A stretch of 64,000 nt of DNA from DATKFM01 sp963851215 (GTDB taxonomy: Bacteria; Pseudomonadota; Alphaproteobacteria; Dongiales; Dongiaceae), in assembly GCA_963851215.1 (NCBI GenBank), contig CAWKOG010000020.1, positions 496,001 to 560,000 on the forward strand, given 5' to 3'. Every line of letters begins with the position of its first letter. Position 1 is the first letter of the stretch. This document shows, one piece after another, positions 16,765 through 26,037 of the stretch. Position numbers and translations under genes: made by a program. The notes under the pieces are model-generated. The model was not told the DNA's origin. It worked only from the letters and a program-made list of their open reading frames with translations, and did no database searches.

Positions 16765-17081
16765 AGGGGGTGGGAAGCGAACGTTCGCTCCTGGAATTAC
16801 AACTAGTCCTACGCATAGACGTTCCCACAGATGGAAATTTGTTGCTTCTTCGCCATCTGCAGCTAAGGCTCAACTTTCGATGCGGTGATGCGTTAGGTGA
16901 AAACGCGAGGAGAAACCCTCCCACCGCAACAGTTTCTCGCTAAAGCGATGCATTCTTCAGCCGTTGCGAGCCTGCTGCTAGCTCTCGCGCACCACTGACC
17001 AGAAAATTGGGTTACATCGACTACAACGGGGATCCGACTTGGTGATTTGGACCAATCGGTGCAATCCGTACTGAGGATTTT
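16765..17081. other. Intergenic region before the hemerythrin gene
   Basis: About 317 bases without a supportable gene. The only element recognised is the EcfG-type promoter at 16801-16825. The rest separates the hemerythrin group from the 3' end of guaA. Confidence 0.6.
16801..16825 (-). promoter_or_regulatory. EcfG-type promoter GGAAC-N16-AGTT
   Basis: Minus strand GGAAC (16821-16825), 16 bases, AGTT (16801-16804), in front of the hemerythrin gene. It is identical in hexamer composition and spacing to the promoter of the DUF3618 operon. Confidence 0.65.
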
Positions 17082-18629
17082 TCACTCCCACTCAATCGTC
17101 CCCGGCGGCTTCGACGTCACGTCGTACACCACCCGGTTGATCCCCCGCACCTCGTTGATGATCCGCGTCGCCACCCTCCCCAGGATCTCGTGCGGGAACG
17201 GGAAATAGTCCGCGGTCATGCCGTCGCTGCTCGTCACGGCGCGGAGCGCGCAGACGTGGTCGTAGGTTCTGGCGTCGCCCATGACGCCGACGGTCTTCAC
17301 CGGCAGCAGCACGGCGAAGGCTTGCCAGATCGCGTCGTATAGCCCGGCGTTCTCGATCTCCTCGAGATAGATCGCGTCGGCCTTGCGCAGGATGGCGAGC
17401 TTATCCCGGTCGATGGCGCCGGGGACGCGGATGGCGAGGCCGGGGCCGGGGAACGGGTGGCGGCGGATCATCTTTTCCGGCAGGCCGAGCTCGCGGCCGA
17501 GCGCGCGCACTTCGTCCTTGAACAGCTCGCGCAGCGGCTCCACCAGCTTCATGCGCATGCGCTCGGGCAGGCCGCCGACATTGTGGTGCGACTTGATGGT
17601 GACGCTGGGGCCGCCGGTGAAGGAGACGGATTCGATGACGTCGGGATAGAGCGTGCCTTGCGCCAGGAAATCGGCGCCGCCGAGCTTGCTGGCCTCCTGC
17701 TCGAACACGTCGATGAACAGGCCGCCGATGGTCTTGCGCTTGGCTTCGGGATCGGTGACGCCGTCGAGCTTGCCGAGGAACAGGTCGGCGGCGTCGCGAT
17801 GCACCAGCGGGATGTTGTAGTGGTCGCGGAAGATGGTCACCACCTGCTCCGCCTCGCCGCCGCGCAGCAGGCCGTGATCGACGAAGATGCAATGGAGCTG
17901 GTCGCCGATCGCCTCGTGGATCAGCACGGCGGCGACGGCGGAGTCGACGCCGCCGGAGAGGCCGCAGATCACCCGCCCCTTCCCCACCTGGTGGCGGATC
18001 TGGCCGATGGCGTGCTCCTTGAACGCGGCCATGGTCCAGTCGCCGGCGCAGCCGCAGATGCGCCTGGCGAAATTGGCCAGCAGCTTCGCGCCCTGGGGCG
18101 TGTGCACGACCTCCAGATGGAACTGCACGCCATAGATGCGCCTGTGATCGTCGGCGATGGCGGCGTAGGGCGAGCTGTCGCTGACGGCGACGACCTTGAA
18201 GCCCTTGGGGATGGCGCTGATGCGGTCGCCATGGCTCATCCAGACCTGCTCGCGGTCGCCCTTGTTCCAGACGCCGGCGAACAGCGCGCAATCGTCCTTG
18301 ACCTCGACGAAGGCGCGGCCGAATTCGCGGTGGTCGGAATGCTCGACCTTGCCGCCGAGCCGGTCGCAGATCGCCTGCTCGCCATAGCAGATGCCGAGCA
18401 CCGGCACGTCCATCTCGAAGACGATGGCCGGCGCCTTCGGCGACTCGCCCTCATAGACCGAGGCGGGGCCGCCGGAGAGGATGATGCCCTTGGCGCCGAA
18501 ATCGGCGATGCGCTGGGGCGCGGTGTTGAAGGGCAGGATCTCGCAATAGACGCCGCTCTCGCGGATGCGGCGCGCGATGAGCTGGGTGAACTGGGAACCG
18601 AAATCGAGGATCAGGATACGTTCGGTCAT
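17082..18629 (-). CDS. guaA: GMP synthase (glutamine-hydrolysing)
   Basis: A 515-residue enzyme converting XMP to GMP with glutamine and ATP. The class I amidotransferase domain occupies residues 1-195 with the nucleophile in VLGICYGEQAI, where the usual GMPS context is GICYG.Q. The ATP-pyrophosphatase P-loop is CGLSGGVDSAVAAVLI near 225, and the C-terminal dimerisation domain ends in SKPPGTIEWE. The ATG at 18629 gives a normal-length protein; the frame is open upstream without similarity. It is last in the guaB-rsmB-GNAT-guaA series. Confidence 0.97.
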   Translation of the reverse strand: MTERILILDFGSQFTQLIARRIRESGVYCEILPFNTAPQRIADFGAKGIILSGGPASVYEGESPKAPAIVFEMDVPVLGICYGEQAICDRLGGKVEHSDHREFGRAFVEVKDDCALFAGVWNKGDREQVWMSHGDRISAIPKGFKVVAVSDSSPYAAIADDHRRIYGVQFHLEVVHTPQGAKLLANFARRICGCAGDWTMAAFKEHAIGQIRHQVGKGRVICGLSGGVDSAVAAVLIHEAIGDQLHCIFVDHGLLRGGEAEQVVTIFRDHYNIPLVHRDAADLFLGKLDGVTDPEAKRKTIGGLFIDVFEQEASKLGGADFLAQGTLYPDVIESVSFTGGPSVTIKSHHNVGGLPERMRMKLVEPLRELFKDEVRALGRELGLPEKMIRRHPFPGPGLAIRVPGAIDRDKLAILRKADAIYLEEIENAGLYDAIWQAFAVLLPVKTVGVMGDARTYDHVCALRAVTSSDGMTADYFPFPHEILGRVATRIINEVRGINRVVYDVTSKPPGTIEWE

Positions 18630-18708
18630 CTTGATGCCGGGCGCCTTTCGCGGAGGGGGATCGATTGCAAAAAATTCGGGGGCGGGCAAGCGGAAGCCGG
18701 CGGGTGTG

Positions 18709-19266
18709 TCATGGGCGGCGGCGCCCCCGGCAGGCGGCGGGCAGCGGCGACAGGCTGCGCCAGCCATAGGCGATCTGATGCAGGGTGACGCCCCAGATCG
18801 CCTCGTCCTTCTCGCCGACGCGCTTGCCCTCCATCGCCTCGTAGAAGAAGCGCGCGGGATTGTCCGCCAGCACCCAGACCAGCGCCGAGCTGCAGCCGTT
18901 CTTGGCCATGAGCTGCAGGCTGCCGCAGAGCAGGCCGCGGCCGAGGCCCTGCTCCTGCCAGTCGGGCATGACATAGAGCATGAAGATCTCGCCGTCGAAG
19001 CCCGCGAGCGCGCTGGTGGGGCGGCCGCTGCTGGCGAAACCGGCGATGCCGCCCTCGGGAAGCTCGGCTACCAGCAGGCCCTGGCTGTTGGCGGTGGTCT
19101 CGATCTGGCGGCGCCAGGACACGGCCTTCTGATCCACGGACATCTGCACCATCACGCGGTCGGGCAGGATGCCGGCATAGGCGGAGCGCCAGCTCTCCAC
19201 ATGCACGGCGGCGATGCCGCGGGCATCCTCCGGCCGGGCGCGGCGGATGCGGATGGAGTGGATCAT
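18709..19266 (-). CDS. GNAT family N-acetyltransferase
   Basis: A 185-residue single-domain acetyltransferase. It starts IRIRRARPEDARGIAAVHVE; the acetyl-CoA-binding motif A is in FMLYVMPDWQEQGLGRGLLC (Q/R-x-x-G-x-G/A type), and RFFYEAMEGKRVGEK is motif B. The acceptor is unknown. Its ATG overlaps the rsmB stop codon (ATGA), so the two are translationally coupled. Confidence 0.9.
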   Translation of the reverse strand: MIHSIRIRRARPEDARGIAAVHVESWRSAYAGILPDRVMVQMSVDQKAVSWRRQIETTANSQGLLVAELPEGGIAGFASSGRPTSALAGFDGEIFMLYVMPDWQEQGLGRGLLCGSLQLMAKNGCSSALVWVLADNPARFFYEAMEGKRVGEKDEAIWGVTLHQIAYGWRSLSPLPAACRGRRRP

Positions 19267-20676
19267 GGTTCGCCTCCGGCGGGAGCATGGTTCGCCTCCG
19301 GCGGAGCGGCGCTTGGCTCCGGCGCCGGCTTGGTCGCGGCATTGCGCTGCAGGATGGCGACGAAGAAGCCGTCGGTGCCCTGCTGCGCCGGCGTGAGGCG
19401 GAGGTAGTTGCCGTCCGAGGGACAGGGCGCGGCGTCCGGCTGCTTCGCCATGGCGTCGCACCAGACATCGGCAACCGGCAGGATCGCGAAATCCGGATGC
19501 TGCACCAGGAAGGAGTCGATCTGCGCCTCGTTCTCCTCCGGCAGCAGCGAGCAGGTGGCGTAGACTAGCCGGCCGCCCGGCTTAACCAGGCGCGCGGCGC
19601 TGTCGAAGATGCGCCGCTGGAGGTCGAGCAGCTCTTTCAGAAAGTCCGGCGTCAGTTTCCACCGGGCATCGGGATTGCGGCGCCAGGTGCCGACGCCCGT
19701 GCAGGGCGCATCGACGAGGACGCGGTCATAGGCGCCGGCATGGCGCTTCACCCAGGGATCGCGCTCGGAGCTGAGGCCGCGGCGCTCCACATTATGCACG
19801 CCCGCGCGCTGCAGCCTGATCGCCGCCCGATCGACGCGGCCCTGCAGCACATCGCAGGCGACGATGCGGCCCTTGTTCTCCATCGCCGCCGCCATCGCCA
19901 GGGTCTTGCCGCCGGCGCCGGCGCAGAAATCGACGATGCGCAGGCCGGGCCGCGCATCCACCAGAAGTGCCGCGAGCTGCGAGCCTTCGTCCTGCACTTC
20001 GACGAGGCCGTCCTTGAACGACGGCAAGGTCGCCAGCGGCGGGCGGCCATTGACGCGCAGCCCCAGCGGCGAAAGCGCCGTCGGCTTCGCCTCGACGCCA
20101 TCGCGCGCGAGCGCTGCCATGGCGTCATCGCGTCCGGCTTTCAGCGTATTGGCGCGCAAATCCAGCGGCGCCTCCGTCAGCAAGGCCTGCATCTCCGGTT
20201 CCAGCCGTTCGCCGAAGATACGATGCAGGCTGTCGCCGAGCCATTCGGGAAATTCCAGCCGCACCCATTCCGGCTGATCCGGCGACATGCAGCGTGTTTC
20301 CCTCCAGCGACTTCGCCATGGCGCGCTCGATATCGGTGAGCTGCTCCGGCCGGTAGGTGCCGCCGTCGAACGATCCGGCGATGCGGTCGGCGCTCCAGCC
20401 TTCCAACAGCACCAGGGCGGCGATGATCCGCCGCCGGTCGGCGCCCGGGCGATCCTGCACATCCTCCACCGGCATCGTGCGGCCGATCCACCAGTCGAGC
20501 GCGGCCCGCCGCCGCAGCACCGCGTAGACGCGATCGATGACCGCCCGCCGGTCGCCGCCGCCGATATAGCGCCGCTCCCTGAAGAAGGCCGCCGAGACCC
20601 GGTCGGCCGGCGACGCGCCGGCATGGATCGCCGACAGGAGATCGATGGATGCTTGGAGGCGAGCGCCTGGTGTCAG
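19263..20676 (-). CDS. rsmB: RsmB/NOL1-type rRNA cytosine-C5 methyltransferase, frameshifted
   Basis: A SAM-dependent RNA m5C methyltransferase. The N-terminal NusB-like RNA-binding part (RLQASIDLLSAIHAGASPAD, VLRRRAALDWWIGRTM) is in one frame. The catalytic domain (PEWVRLEFPEWL, VDFCAGAGGKTLAMAAAM, catalytic Cys in DAPCTGVGTWRRNPD, second Cys in YATCSLLPEENE) is in another; the break is near 20283-20288. The expected N-terminus TPGARLQAS is preceded by CTG (20674-20676) where family members have ATG, one base after the guaB stop. No better start is visible. Confidence 0.85.
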
Positions 20677-20677
20677 C

Positions 20678-22141
20678 CTACATCTCGCGCCGGTAGTTCG
20701 GCGCCTCCCGGGTCACGACCACGTCATGCACATGGCTCTCGCGCAGGCCGGCATTGGTGATGCGCAGGAACTGGCAGTTCTTCTGCATGTCCTGGATCGT
20801 CCGGTTGCCGGTATAGCCCATGGCCGCGCGCAGGCCGCCGACGAGCTGGTGGATCACGGTGCCGGCCGGACCCTTGTAGGCCACGCGGCCTTCGACGCCC
20901 TCGGGCACCAGCTTCAGCTTGTCCGACACTTCCTGCTGGAAATAGCGGTCGGCCGAGCCGCGCGCCATGGCGCCCAGCGACCCCATGCCGCGATAGGATT
21001 TGTAGGAACGGCCTTCGTACAAGAACACTTCGCCCGGCGCCTCGTCGGTGCCGGCGAGCAGCGAGCCCACCATCACGCAGTTGGCGCCGGCGGCGATGGC
21101 CTTGGCCAGATCGCCGGAATACTTCACCCCGCCATCGGCAATGATCGGCGTGTTGCGCTTCTGCGCCGCCTCCACCGCATCCAGGACGGCGGTGAGCTGC
21201 GGCACGCCGACACCGGCCACGATGCGCGTGGTGCAGATGGAGCCGGGTCCGATGCCCACCTTCACCGCATCCGCGCCCGCGTCGATCAGCGCCTTGGTGC
21301 CTTCCGCCGTCGCCACGTTGCCGGCGATCACCTGGCAGGCATTGCTCAGCCGCTTCACCCGCTCGACCGCCGTGAGCACGCCCAGGGAATGGCCGTGGGC
21401 CGTGTCCACCACCACGACATCGACGCCCGCCTCGATCAGCGCCTCGGCGCGGCGCAAGCCGTCATCGCCGACGCCGACGGCGGCGGCGACACGGAGCCGC
21501 CCGCGCTCGTCCTTGCAGGCGGTGGGATAGTTCTGCGCCTTCTCCATGTCCTTGACGGTGATGAGGCCGATGCAGCTGTAGTCGCCGTCCACCACCAGCA
21601 GCTTCTCGATGCGATGCTGGTGCAGCAGGCGCTTGGCCTCGGCCGGCGTCACGCCTTCGCGCACCGTCACCAGCTTCTCCTTGGTCATGAGCTGGCTCAC
21701 CGGCTCGGTCATCTTGGTGGCGAAGCGGACATCGCGGTTGGTGAGGATGCCGACCAGCTTGCCGTTGCCCCGCTCCACCACGGGGATGCCGGAGATCTGG
21801 AAGTCGGCCATCAGCTTCAGCGCATCGGCCAGGGTCTGGTCGGGATGGATGGTGACGGGATTCACCACCATGCCGGATTCGAACTTCTTCACCCGCCGCA
21901 CTTCGGCGGCCTGCTTGCCGATATCCAGGTTCTTGTGGATGACGCCGATGCCGCCGGCCTGGGCCAGGGCGATCGCCATCTGATGCTCGGTGACCGTATC
22001 CATCGCCGAGGACACCAGGGGGATGCCCAGTTCGATCGTACGCGTGAGCTTGGTGCGGGTCTCGGTTTCGGCGGGGAGAACGGCGGACTCGGCGGGACGC
22101 AAGAGAACGTCGTCGAAAGTCAGCGCCTCGCGGATTTCCAT
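20678..22141 (-). CDS. guaB: IMP dehydrogenase
   Basis: A 487-residue enzyme oxidising IMP to XMP, the first committed step to GMP. N-terminal TFDDVLLRPAESAVLPAETE is typical. A CBS pair spans about residues 95-205 (ISGIPVVERGNGKLVGILTN), and the active-site loop with the catalytic Cys is in GIGPGSICTTRIVAGVGVPQ. The ATG at 22141 follows AAGGAAAATGGC. It leads a block with rsmB and guaA, a frequent alphaproteobacterial arrangement. The sequence is complete. Confidence 0.97.
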   Translation of the reverse strand: MEIREALTFDDVLLRPAESAVLPAETETRTKLTRTIELGIPLVSSAMDTVTEHQMAIALAQAGGIGVIHKNLDIGKQAAEVRRVKKFESGMVVNPVTIHPDQTLADALKLMADFQISGIPVVERGNGKLVGILTNRDVRFATKMTEPVSQLMTKEKLVTVREGVTPAEAKRLLHQHRIEKLLVVDGDYSCIGLITVKDMEKAQNYPTACKDERGRLRVAAAVGVGDDGLRRAEALIEAGVDVVVVDTAHGHSLGVLTAVERVKRLSNACQVIAGNVATAEGTKALIDAGADAVKVGIGPGSICTTRIVAGVGVPQLTAVLDAVEAAQKRNTPIIADGGVKYSGDLAKAIAAGANCVMVGSLLAGTDEAPGEVFLYEGRSYKSYRGMGSLGAMARGSADRYFQQEVSDKLKLVPEGVEGRVAYKGPAGTVIHQLVGGLRAAMGYTGNRTIQDMQKNCQFLRITNAGLRESHVHDVVVTREAPNYRREM

Positions 22142-22236
22142 GCCATTTTCCTTCGGGTCGGCCGGCAGATAATGGCGCGCCATCATACACACGGAACCCG
22201 TCCTGCCAAGCGCGAAACCGATGATTCGCCTATGCA

Positions 22237-22252
22237 TTTGACGCAGGTCAAA
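22237..22252. promoter_or_regulatory. FNR/FixK-family box TTTGAC-N4-GTCAAA
   Basis: A perfect palindrome TTTGAC-GCAG-GTCAAA between guaB and the divergent host-attachment-family gene. It fits the TTGA-N6-TCAA consensus of FNR/FixK/Anr regulators. It lies 77 bp before the ATG at 22329, compatible with activation of that gene under low oxygen. Confidence 0.6.
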
Positions 22253-22328
22253 GCGGTTGATTCGCGGTGCCGGTAGACAATGTAAACGATTTAGGACCGC
22301 TGAAAATCCAGTCGAAGAGAGGCCTGGC

Positions 22329-22778
22329 ATGAGGAAGAAAGTGACTTGGATCATCGTCGCCGATGGCAGCCGCGCGCGGCTGCTGGCGAATGACGGGCCG
22401 GGCAAGGGCCTGCGCCCGGCAGTCGCCGGCGAGTTTCATCATGACGCGCCGCCGACGCATTTGCTTGGCACCGAGAAGCCCGGCCGCGTGGCGCCAGCCA
22501 TGGGCGCCAGTCGTAGCGCCATCCAGCCCCATATGGACTTTCACCAGTTCGAGAAGGACAAGTTCGGCCAGCAGATGGCGCGGCTGCTCAACGATGCCGC
22601 CGACAGGAGAACCTATGACGATCTGATCGTCGTGGCGCCGGCGCGCACCCTCAGCACCCTGCGGAAATCGCTCTCCGCCAAGGCCAGCGAACTTATTCGC
22701 GCCGAACTCGCCAAGGACCTGACCCATGTGCCGCTGCAGGAGATGCCGGAGCATCTCCGGGATGTCATCGCGCTCTAG
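22329..22778 (+). CDS. Host attachment family protein (baeRF-like)
   Basis: A 149-residue protein similar to the family named after Agrobacterium 'protein required for attachment to host cells', now seen as related to archaeal/bacterial release-factor-like (baeRF) domains. Typical segments: TWIIVADGSRARLLANDGPG at the N-terminus, FGQQMARLLNDAADRRTYDD in the middle, and IVVAPARTLSTLRKSLSAKA near residue 100. Biochemical function is not established. The start at 22329 matches where similarity begins. An FNR-type box lies upstream. Confidence 0.85.
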   Translation: MRKKVTWIIVADGSRARLLANDGPGKGLRPAVAGEFHHDAPPTHLLGTEKPGRVAPAMGASRSAIQPHMDFHQFEKDKFGQQMARLLNDAADRRTYDDLIVVAPARTLSTLRKSLSAKASELIRAELAKDLTHVPLQEMPEHLRDVIAL

Positions 22779-22794
22779 CAGCTGACGTGAAACA

Positions 22795-23767
22795 CTACCG
22801 CGCCCAGCGGTTGGCGCGGGAATCGGCGATGACGCAGAGCATCTCGAACATCAAGTTGGCGGCGTTGAGCGCCGTGTGCCCCGACGGATCGGCCAGCGGC
22901 AGCACCTCGCAGACATCGCCGCCGATCAGATGCAGGCCCTGCAATCCGCGGATGATGACCTGGGCATCGCGCATGGACAGGCCGCCCGGTTCCGGCACGC
23001 CGGTGCCGATGCAGTAGACGGGATCGAGGCCGTCGATATCGAAGGTGATGTAGGTCGGCCCCTGGCCGCAGACGCGGCGGCATTCGCGGATCACTTCCTT
23101 GCGCCCCATCTCCTCGAAATCGTCCATGGTGACGATGCGCATGCCCATGTCATAGCCATACTGGATGTCGTCGTCGGCAAAGCGCGTGCCGCGCAGGCCG
23201 ATCTGGATCGTGCGCTTGGGATCGAGGATGCCCTCCTCCACCAGGCGGCGGAACGGCGTGGCATGGTTGATCTTGGTGCCGAGATAGGTGTCCAGCGTGT
23301 CGGCATGGGCGTCGAAATGCACGGCGCCGAAGGGCTCGCCCTTGAACAGGCCGCGCAGGATCGGCAGCGTGATCGTGTGGTCGCCACCGGCGGCGATGGG
23401 CGAGATGTTGTGCTGCGCGAGATTCTTGAAGAAGGCGGTGATCTTGTCGATGCTGTCGAGGAGATCGAACGGATGAACAGGCGCATCGCCCATGTCGCCG
23501 ACGCTGCAGAGCGAGAACGGCGCGATACTGCTGGTGGGATTGACCTTGCGGATGATGCGCGACATCTCGCGGATCTGCGCCGGTCCCTGGCGCGCGCCGG
23601 TGCGGAAGCCGGTGCCGAGATCGAACGGCACGCCCACCAGCGCGATGTCCACTTTCGAACTCATCGTCGGTGCGCGGCGTGCGCATGAAGGTGGCCGCTT
23701 CGGCGAAGCGCGGCACCACCGCCGCGTTCAGGGGCTGCAATTGCGGTTCGCTGGTGCTGTCGGGCAT
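22795..23767 (-). CDS. Agmatinase/arginase family ureohydrolase, frameshifted
   Basis: A manganese ureohydrolase acting on agmatine or a related guanidino compound. The N-terminus (MPDSTSEPQLQPLNAAVVPR, FAEAATFMRTP) is read from 23767 behind GGAGG. The frame changes at 23658-23659, and the rest follows: VDIALVGVPFDLGTGFRTGA, metal motifs GGDHTITLP, FDAHADT and TFDIDGLDPVYCIGTG. Removing one A of the AA pair gives a continuous product of about 323 residues and converts GAACTC to GACTC. Some family members act on guanidinobutyrate, so the substrate is open. Confidence 0.88.
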
Positions 23768-23785
23768 GGCGCCCTCCTTATGTAA

Positions 23786-24526
23786 TTAGTTGCCGCGCCG
23801 GCCGCGGAAGCCCAGGGCGACCAGATAGAGTTCCGCCGAATCGGACCGGCTGGCCGGCGGTTTGACGTGGCGGACGGTTTCGAACTCGCGTTTCAGCGCG
23901 TCCAGCAATTCCTTCTGCGCGCCGCCCTGCCACACCTTGACGATAAAGGCGCCGCCGGGTTCCAGCAATTCCTTCGCCGTCTCATAGGCCGACTCGGCGA
24001 GGCCCATGATGCGGATATGGTCGGTCTGGTGATGTCCCGTCGCGGCCGGCGCCATGTCGCTGAGCACCACATCGGCGCCGCCGCCCAGCTCCTGCTTCGC
24101 CCGCGCGGAGGCCTCCGCCGTCGTGCCGTCCATGTGAAGGACAATCGCGCCGGAGATCACCTCCATCTCCTGAAGATCGATCGCCACGACGCGGCCGCCG
24201 CCGGGCTCCTGGGACCGCACCCGCTCCACCGCCACCTGGGTCCAGCCGCCGGGCGCGGCGCCAAGATCGACGACCCGCTTGCCCTTGGTCAGCACATGGA
24301 ACCGCTCGTCGAGCTGCAGCAGCTTGAACGCCGCGCGCGAGCGGTAGCCCAGCCGCTTCGCCTCCGCCACATAGGGATCGTTGAGCTGCCGTTCCAGCCA
24401 GCGCGTCGAGGAGGGCCGGCGCTTGGCGGCCGTCTTCACCCGCACGGTCTCGCCGCGGCTGCCGCCGAGCGTCGCGCTGCCGCGCCCGCCCGACGAGCCG
24501 CGCTGCCGCCGCCGATCCTTGCTCAC
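23786..24526 (-). CDS. rlmE: 23S rRNA (uridine2552-2'-O)-methyltransferase
   Basis: A 246-residue RrmJ/FtsJ methyltransferase acting on U2552 of 23S rRNA. After a basic, Gly/Arg-rich extension of about 40 residues come WLERQLNDPYVAEAKRLGYR, the SAM motif VVDLGAAPGGWTQVAVE, VLSDMAPAATGHHQTDH and the end SRSDSAELYLVALGF. The K-D-K-E set is plausible (SRAAFKLLQLDE, DMAP, IVKVWQGG, SAELYL). It follows ppx with a 27-bp gap. Confidence 0.95.
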   Translation of the reverse strand: MSKDRRRQRGSSGGRGSATLGGSRGETVRVKTAAKRRPSSTRWLERQLNDPYVAEAKRLGYRSRAAFKLLQLDERFHVLTKGKRVVDLGAAPGGWTQVAVERVRSQEPGGGRVVAIDLQEMEVISGAIVLHMDGTTAEASARAKQELGGGADVVLSDMAPAATGHHQTDHIRIMGLAESAYETAKELLEPGGAFIVKVWQGGAQKELLDALKREFETVRHVKPPASRSDSAELYLVALGFRGRRGN

Positions 24527-24553
24527 GCTACCCTGCCCATACCCAGAGATAGC

Positions 24554-25792
24554 CTAAACAGCGGCCTCGGTTCTAGCCCGCCGGCGCCGGCGCGACCGCC
24601 GCCGGTTTGCGCTGTTGAGCAGCCCGTCGAGGATGCCCTCGCGCACGCCGCGGTCGGCCACCCGCAGCCGGCCCACGGGCCAGAGGTCGCAGATGGCTTC
24701 GAGGATGGCGCAGCCCGCCACCACCAGGTCCGCGCGGTCGGCGCCGATGCAGGAGTAGCGGCAGCGCTGCTCATAGGTCATGTCCGCCAGGCCCCGGCTG
24801 ATCGAACGGATGGTGTCGAAATCCAGATAGGTGCCATCGACCATCGAGCGGTCGTAGCGGGCCAGCCCGAGATGGATACCCGCCAACGTCGTCACTGTCC
24901 CCGAGGTCCCCAGCATCTGCACCGCTTCGGCCGCGACACGGGCGCCGATGCCGTTGCGCGCGGCAAAATCCGCGATAGGCGCGCTCACGTCATCAACCAT
25001 GCGCCGGTACATCTCGACCGACATCTGCGAACTGCCATAATTCTCGCTGAGGGTGACCACGCCCATGGGAATGGACAGGCTGTCGATCAGCTCCGGTGGA
25101 TGGCTGTTGCGCAAGCGGAGCCAGCCGATCTCCGTACTGCCGCCGCCGATATCGAACACCAGCGCTCGCGGATGCCGCGGGCTGAGCAAGGGCGAGCAGC
25201 CGCGGAAGGCGAGTTGCGCCTCCTCGGCCGTGGAGATGATCTCGATATTGAGGCCGGTTTGCGCGCGCACGCGGCCCAGGAACTCATCGCAATTGCTGGC
25301 GCGGCGGCAGGCCTCGGTCGCCACGCTGCGGCCATGGGTGACGCCGCGGCGCGAGATCTTGCCGGCGCAGACCTTCAACGCCTCGATGGTGCGGCGCATG
25401 GCGTCTTCGGTGAGCGCGCCATTGCGCGTGAGGCCCTCGCCGAGACGGACAATCCGCGAGAAGGCGTCGATGATGCGATAGCCGCGGCCATTGGCGCGGG
25501 CGATCAGCAGGCGGCAATTGTTGGTGCCGAGATCCAGCGCCGCCAGCACGGGCGTGGGCGAGCGGAAATCCCGGCTGCCCTCCTCCGTGACGTCTCGCTG
25601 CGACGCGACTGCCGCCTCCAAACCCCCACCTCCATGTTCGCCGGCGGCTCTTATCGGCCGCCTGAGCGTTTCTGCATACTGTCTGACAATTGCCAACTGT
25701 GAAGGGTTCCGCGACGGGGAGCAAGGTGGTTCGCGTGGGCCGGCTTCGCGCCGGGGTGGCATCGGGGCGCCAGCTCCCCTGGTTCGGCCCAT
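24554..25792 (-). CDS. ppx: Ppx/GppA phosphatase family protein
   Basis: Exopolyphosphatase/guanosine pentaphosphatase family member acting on polyphosphate or pppGpp. Core motifs: VLAALDLGTNNCRLLIARAN, RIVRLGEGLTRNGALTEDAM, VATEACRRASNC, LVFDIGGGSTEIGWLR and MLGTSGTVTTLAGIHLGL. It is a short version without the C-terminal HD domain. The ATG at 25792 gives 412 residues with an unconserved N-terminus of about 80; the true start may be internal. It is followed by rlmE, a common pairing in alphaproteobacteria. Confidence 0.9.
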   Translation of the reverse strand: MGRTRGAGAPMPPRREAGPREPPCSPSRNPSQLAIVRQYAETLRRPIRAAGEHGGGGLEAAVASQRDVTEEGSRDFRSPTPVLAALDLGTNNCRLLIARANGRGYRIIDAFSRIVRLGEGLTRNGALTEDAMRRTIEALKVCAGKISRRGVTHGRSVATEACRRASNCDEFLGRVRAQTGLNIEIISTAEEAQLAFRGCSPLLSPRHPRALVFDIGGGSTEIGWLRLRNSHPPELIDSLSIPMGVVTLSENYGSSQMSVEMYRRMVDDVSAPIADFAARNGIGARVAAEAVQMLGTSGTVTTLAGIHLGLARYDRSMVDGTYLDFDTIRSISRGLADMTYEQRCRYSCIGADRADLVVAGCAILEAICDLWPVGRLRVADRGVREGILDGLLNSANRRRSRRRRRARTEAAV

Positions 25793-25872
25793 GGCGGACG
25801 GCTATCGGTCCCAGGGCCGGATAATGCGATTTCCCGAAGGTTTCCAAATGGCTAGACCGCCCCCCGGGGCTG

Positions 25873-25901
25873 TTGCATTGGCCCGGCACGGCGACTAAAG
25901 T
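25873..25901 (+). promoter_or_regulatory. Promoter of tRNA-Gln
   Basis: TTGCAT (25873-25878), 17-bp spacer, TAAAGT (25896-25901). The predicted start is near 25908, about 55 nt before the mature tRNA. Confidence 0.6.
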
Positions 25902-25962
25902 CCCCGCGCACAAACCGGCGGGTGGCCAACCCCGCCGTCTCGGCTCGTCCGGGCCCCTCTGC

Positions 25963-26037
25963 TGGGGGATCGTCTAACGGTAGGACCGCGGACTTCTGAC
26001 TCCGCTAGTCTAGGTTCGAATCCTAGTCCCCCAGCCA
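25963..26037 (+). tRNA. tRNA-Gln (anticodon CTG) with an 8-nt anticodon loop
   Basis: The acceptor stem TGGGGGA (25963-25969) pairs with TCCCCCA (26027-26033), followed by encoded GCCA. The D arm GTC/GAC and T arm CTAGG-TTCGAAT-CCTAG are regular. The anticodon stem GCGGA/TCCGC is perfect, but it encloses CTTCTGAC, eight bases instead of seven. Dropping one T gives CTCTGAC with anticodon CTG at 25996-25998 and restores GACTC. This may be a sequencing error; as written the loop would be abnormal. Confidence 0.9.

Noticed and set aside
25963..26037. tRNA-Gln as an active attachment site
   Set aside because: I found no second copy of the tRNA 3' end and no integrase downstream, so an integrated island is not supported.
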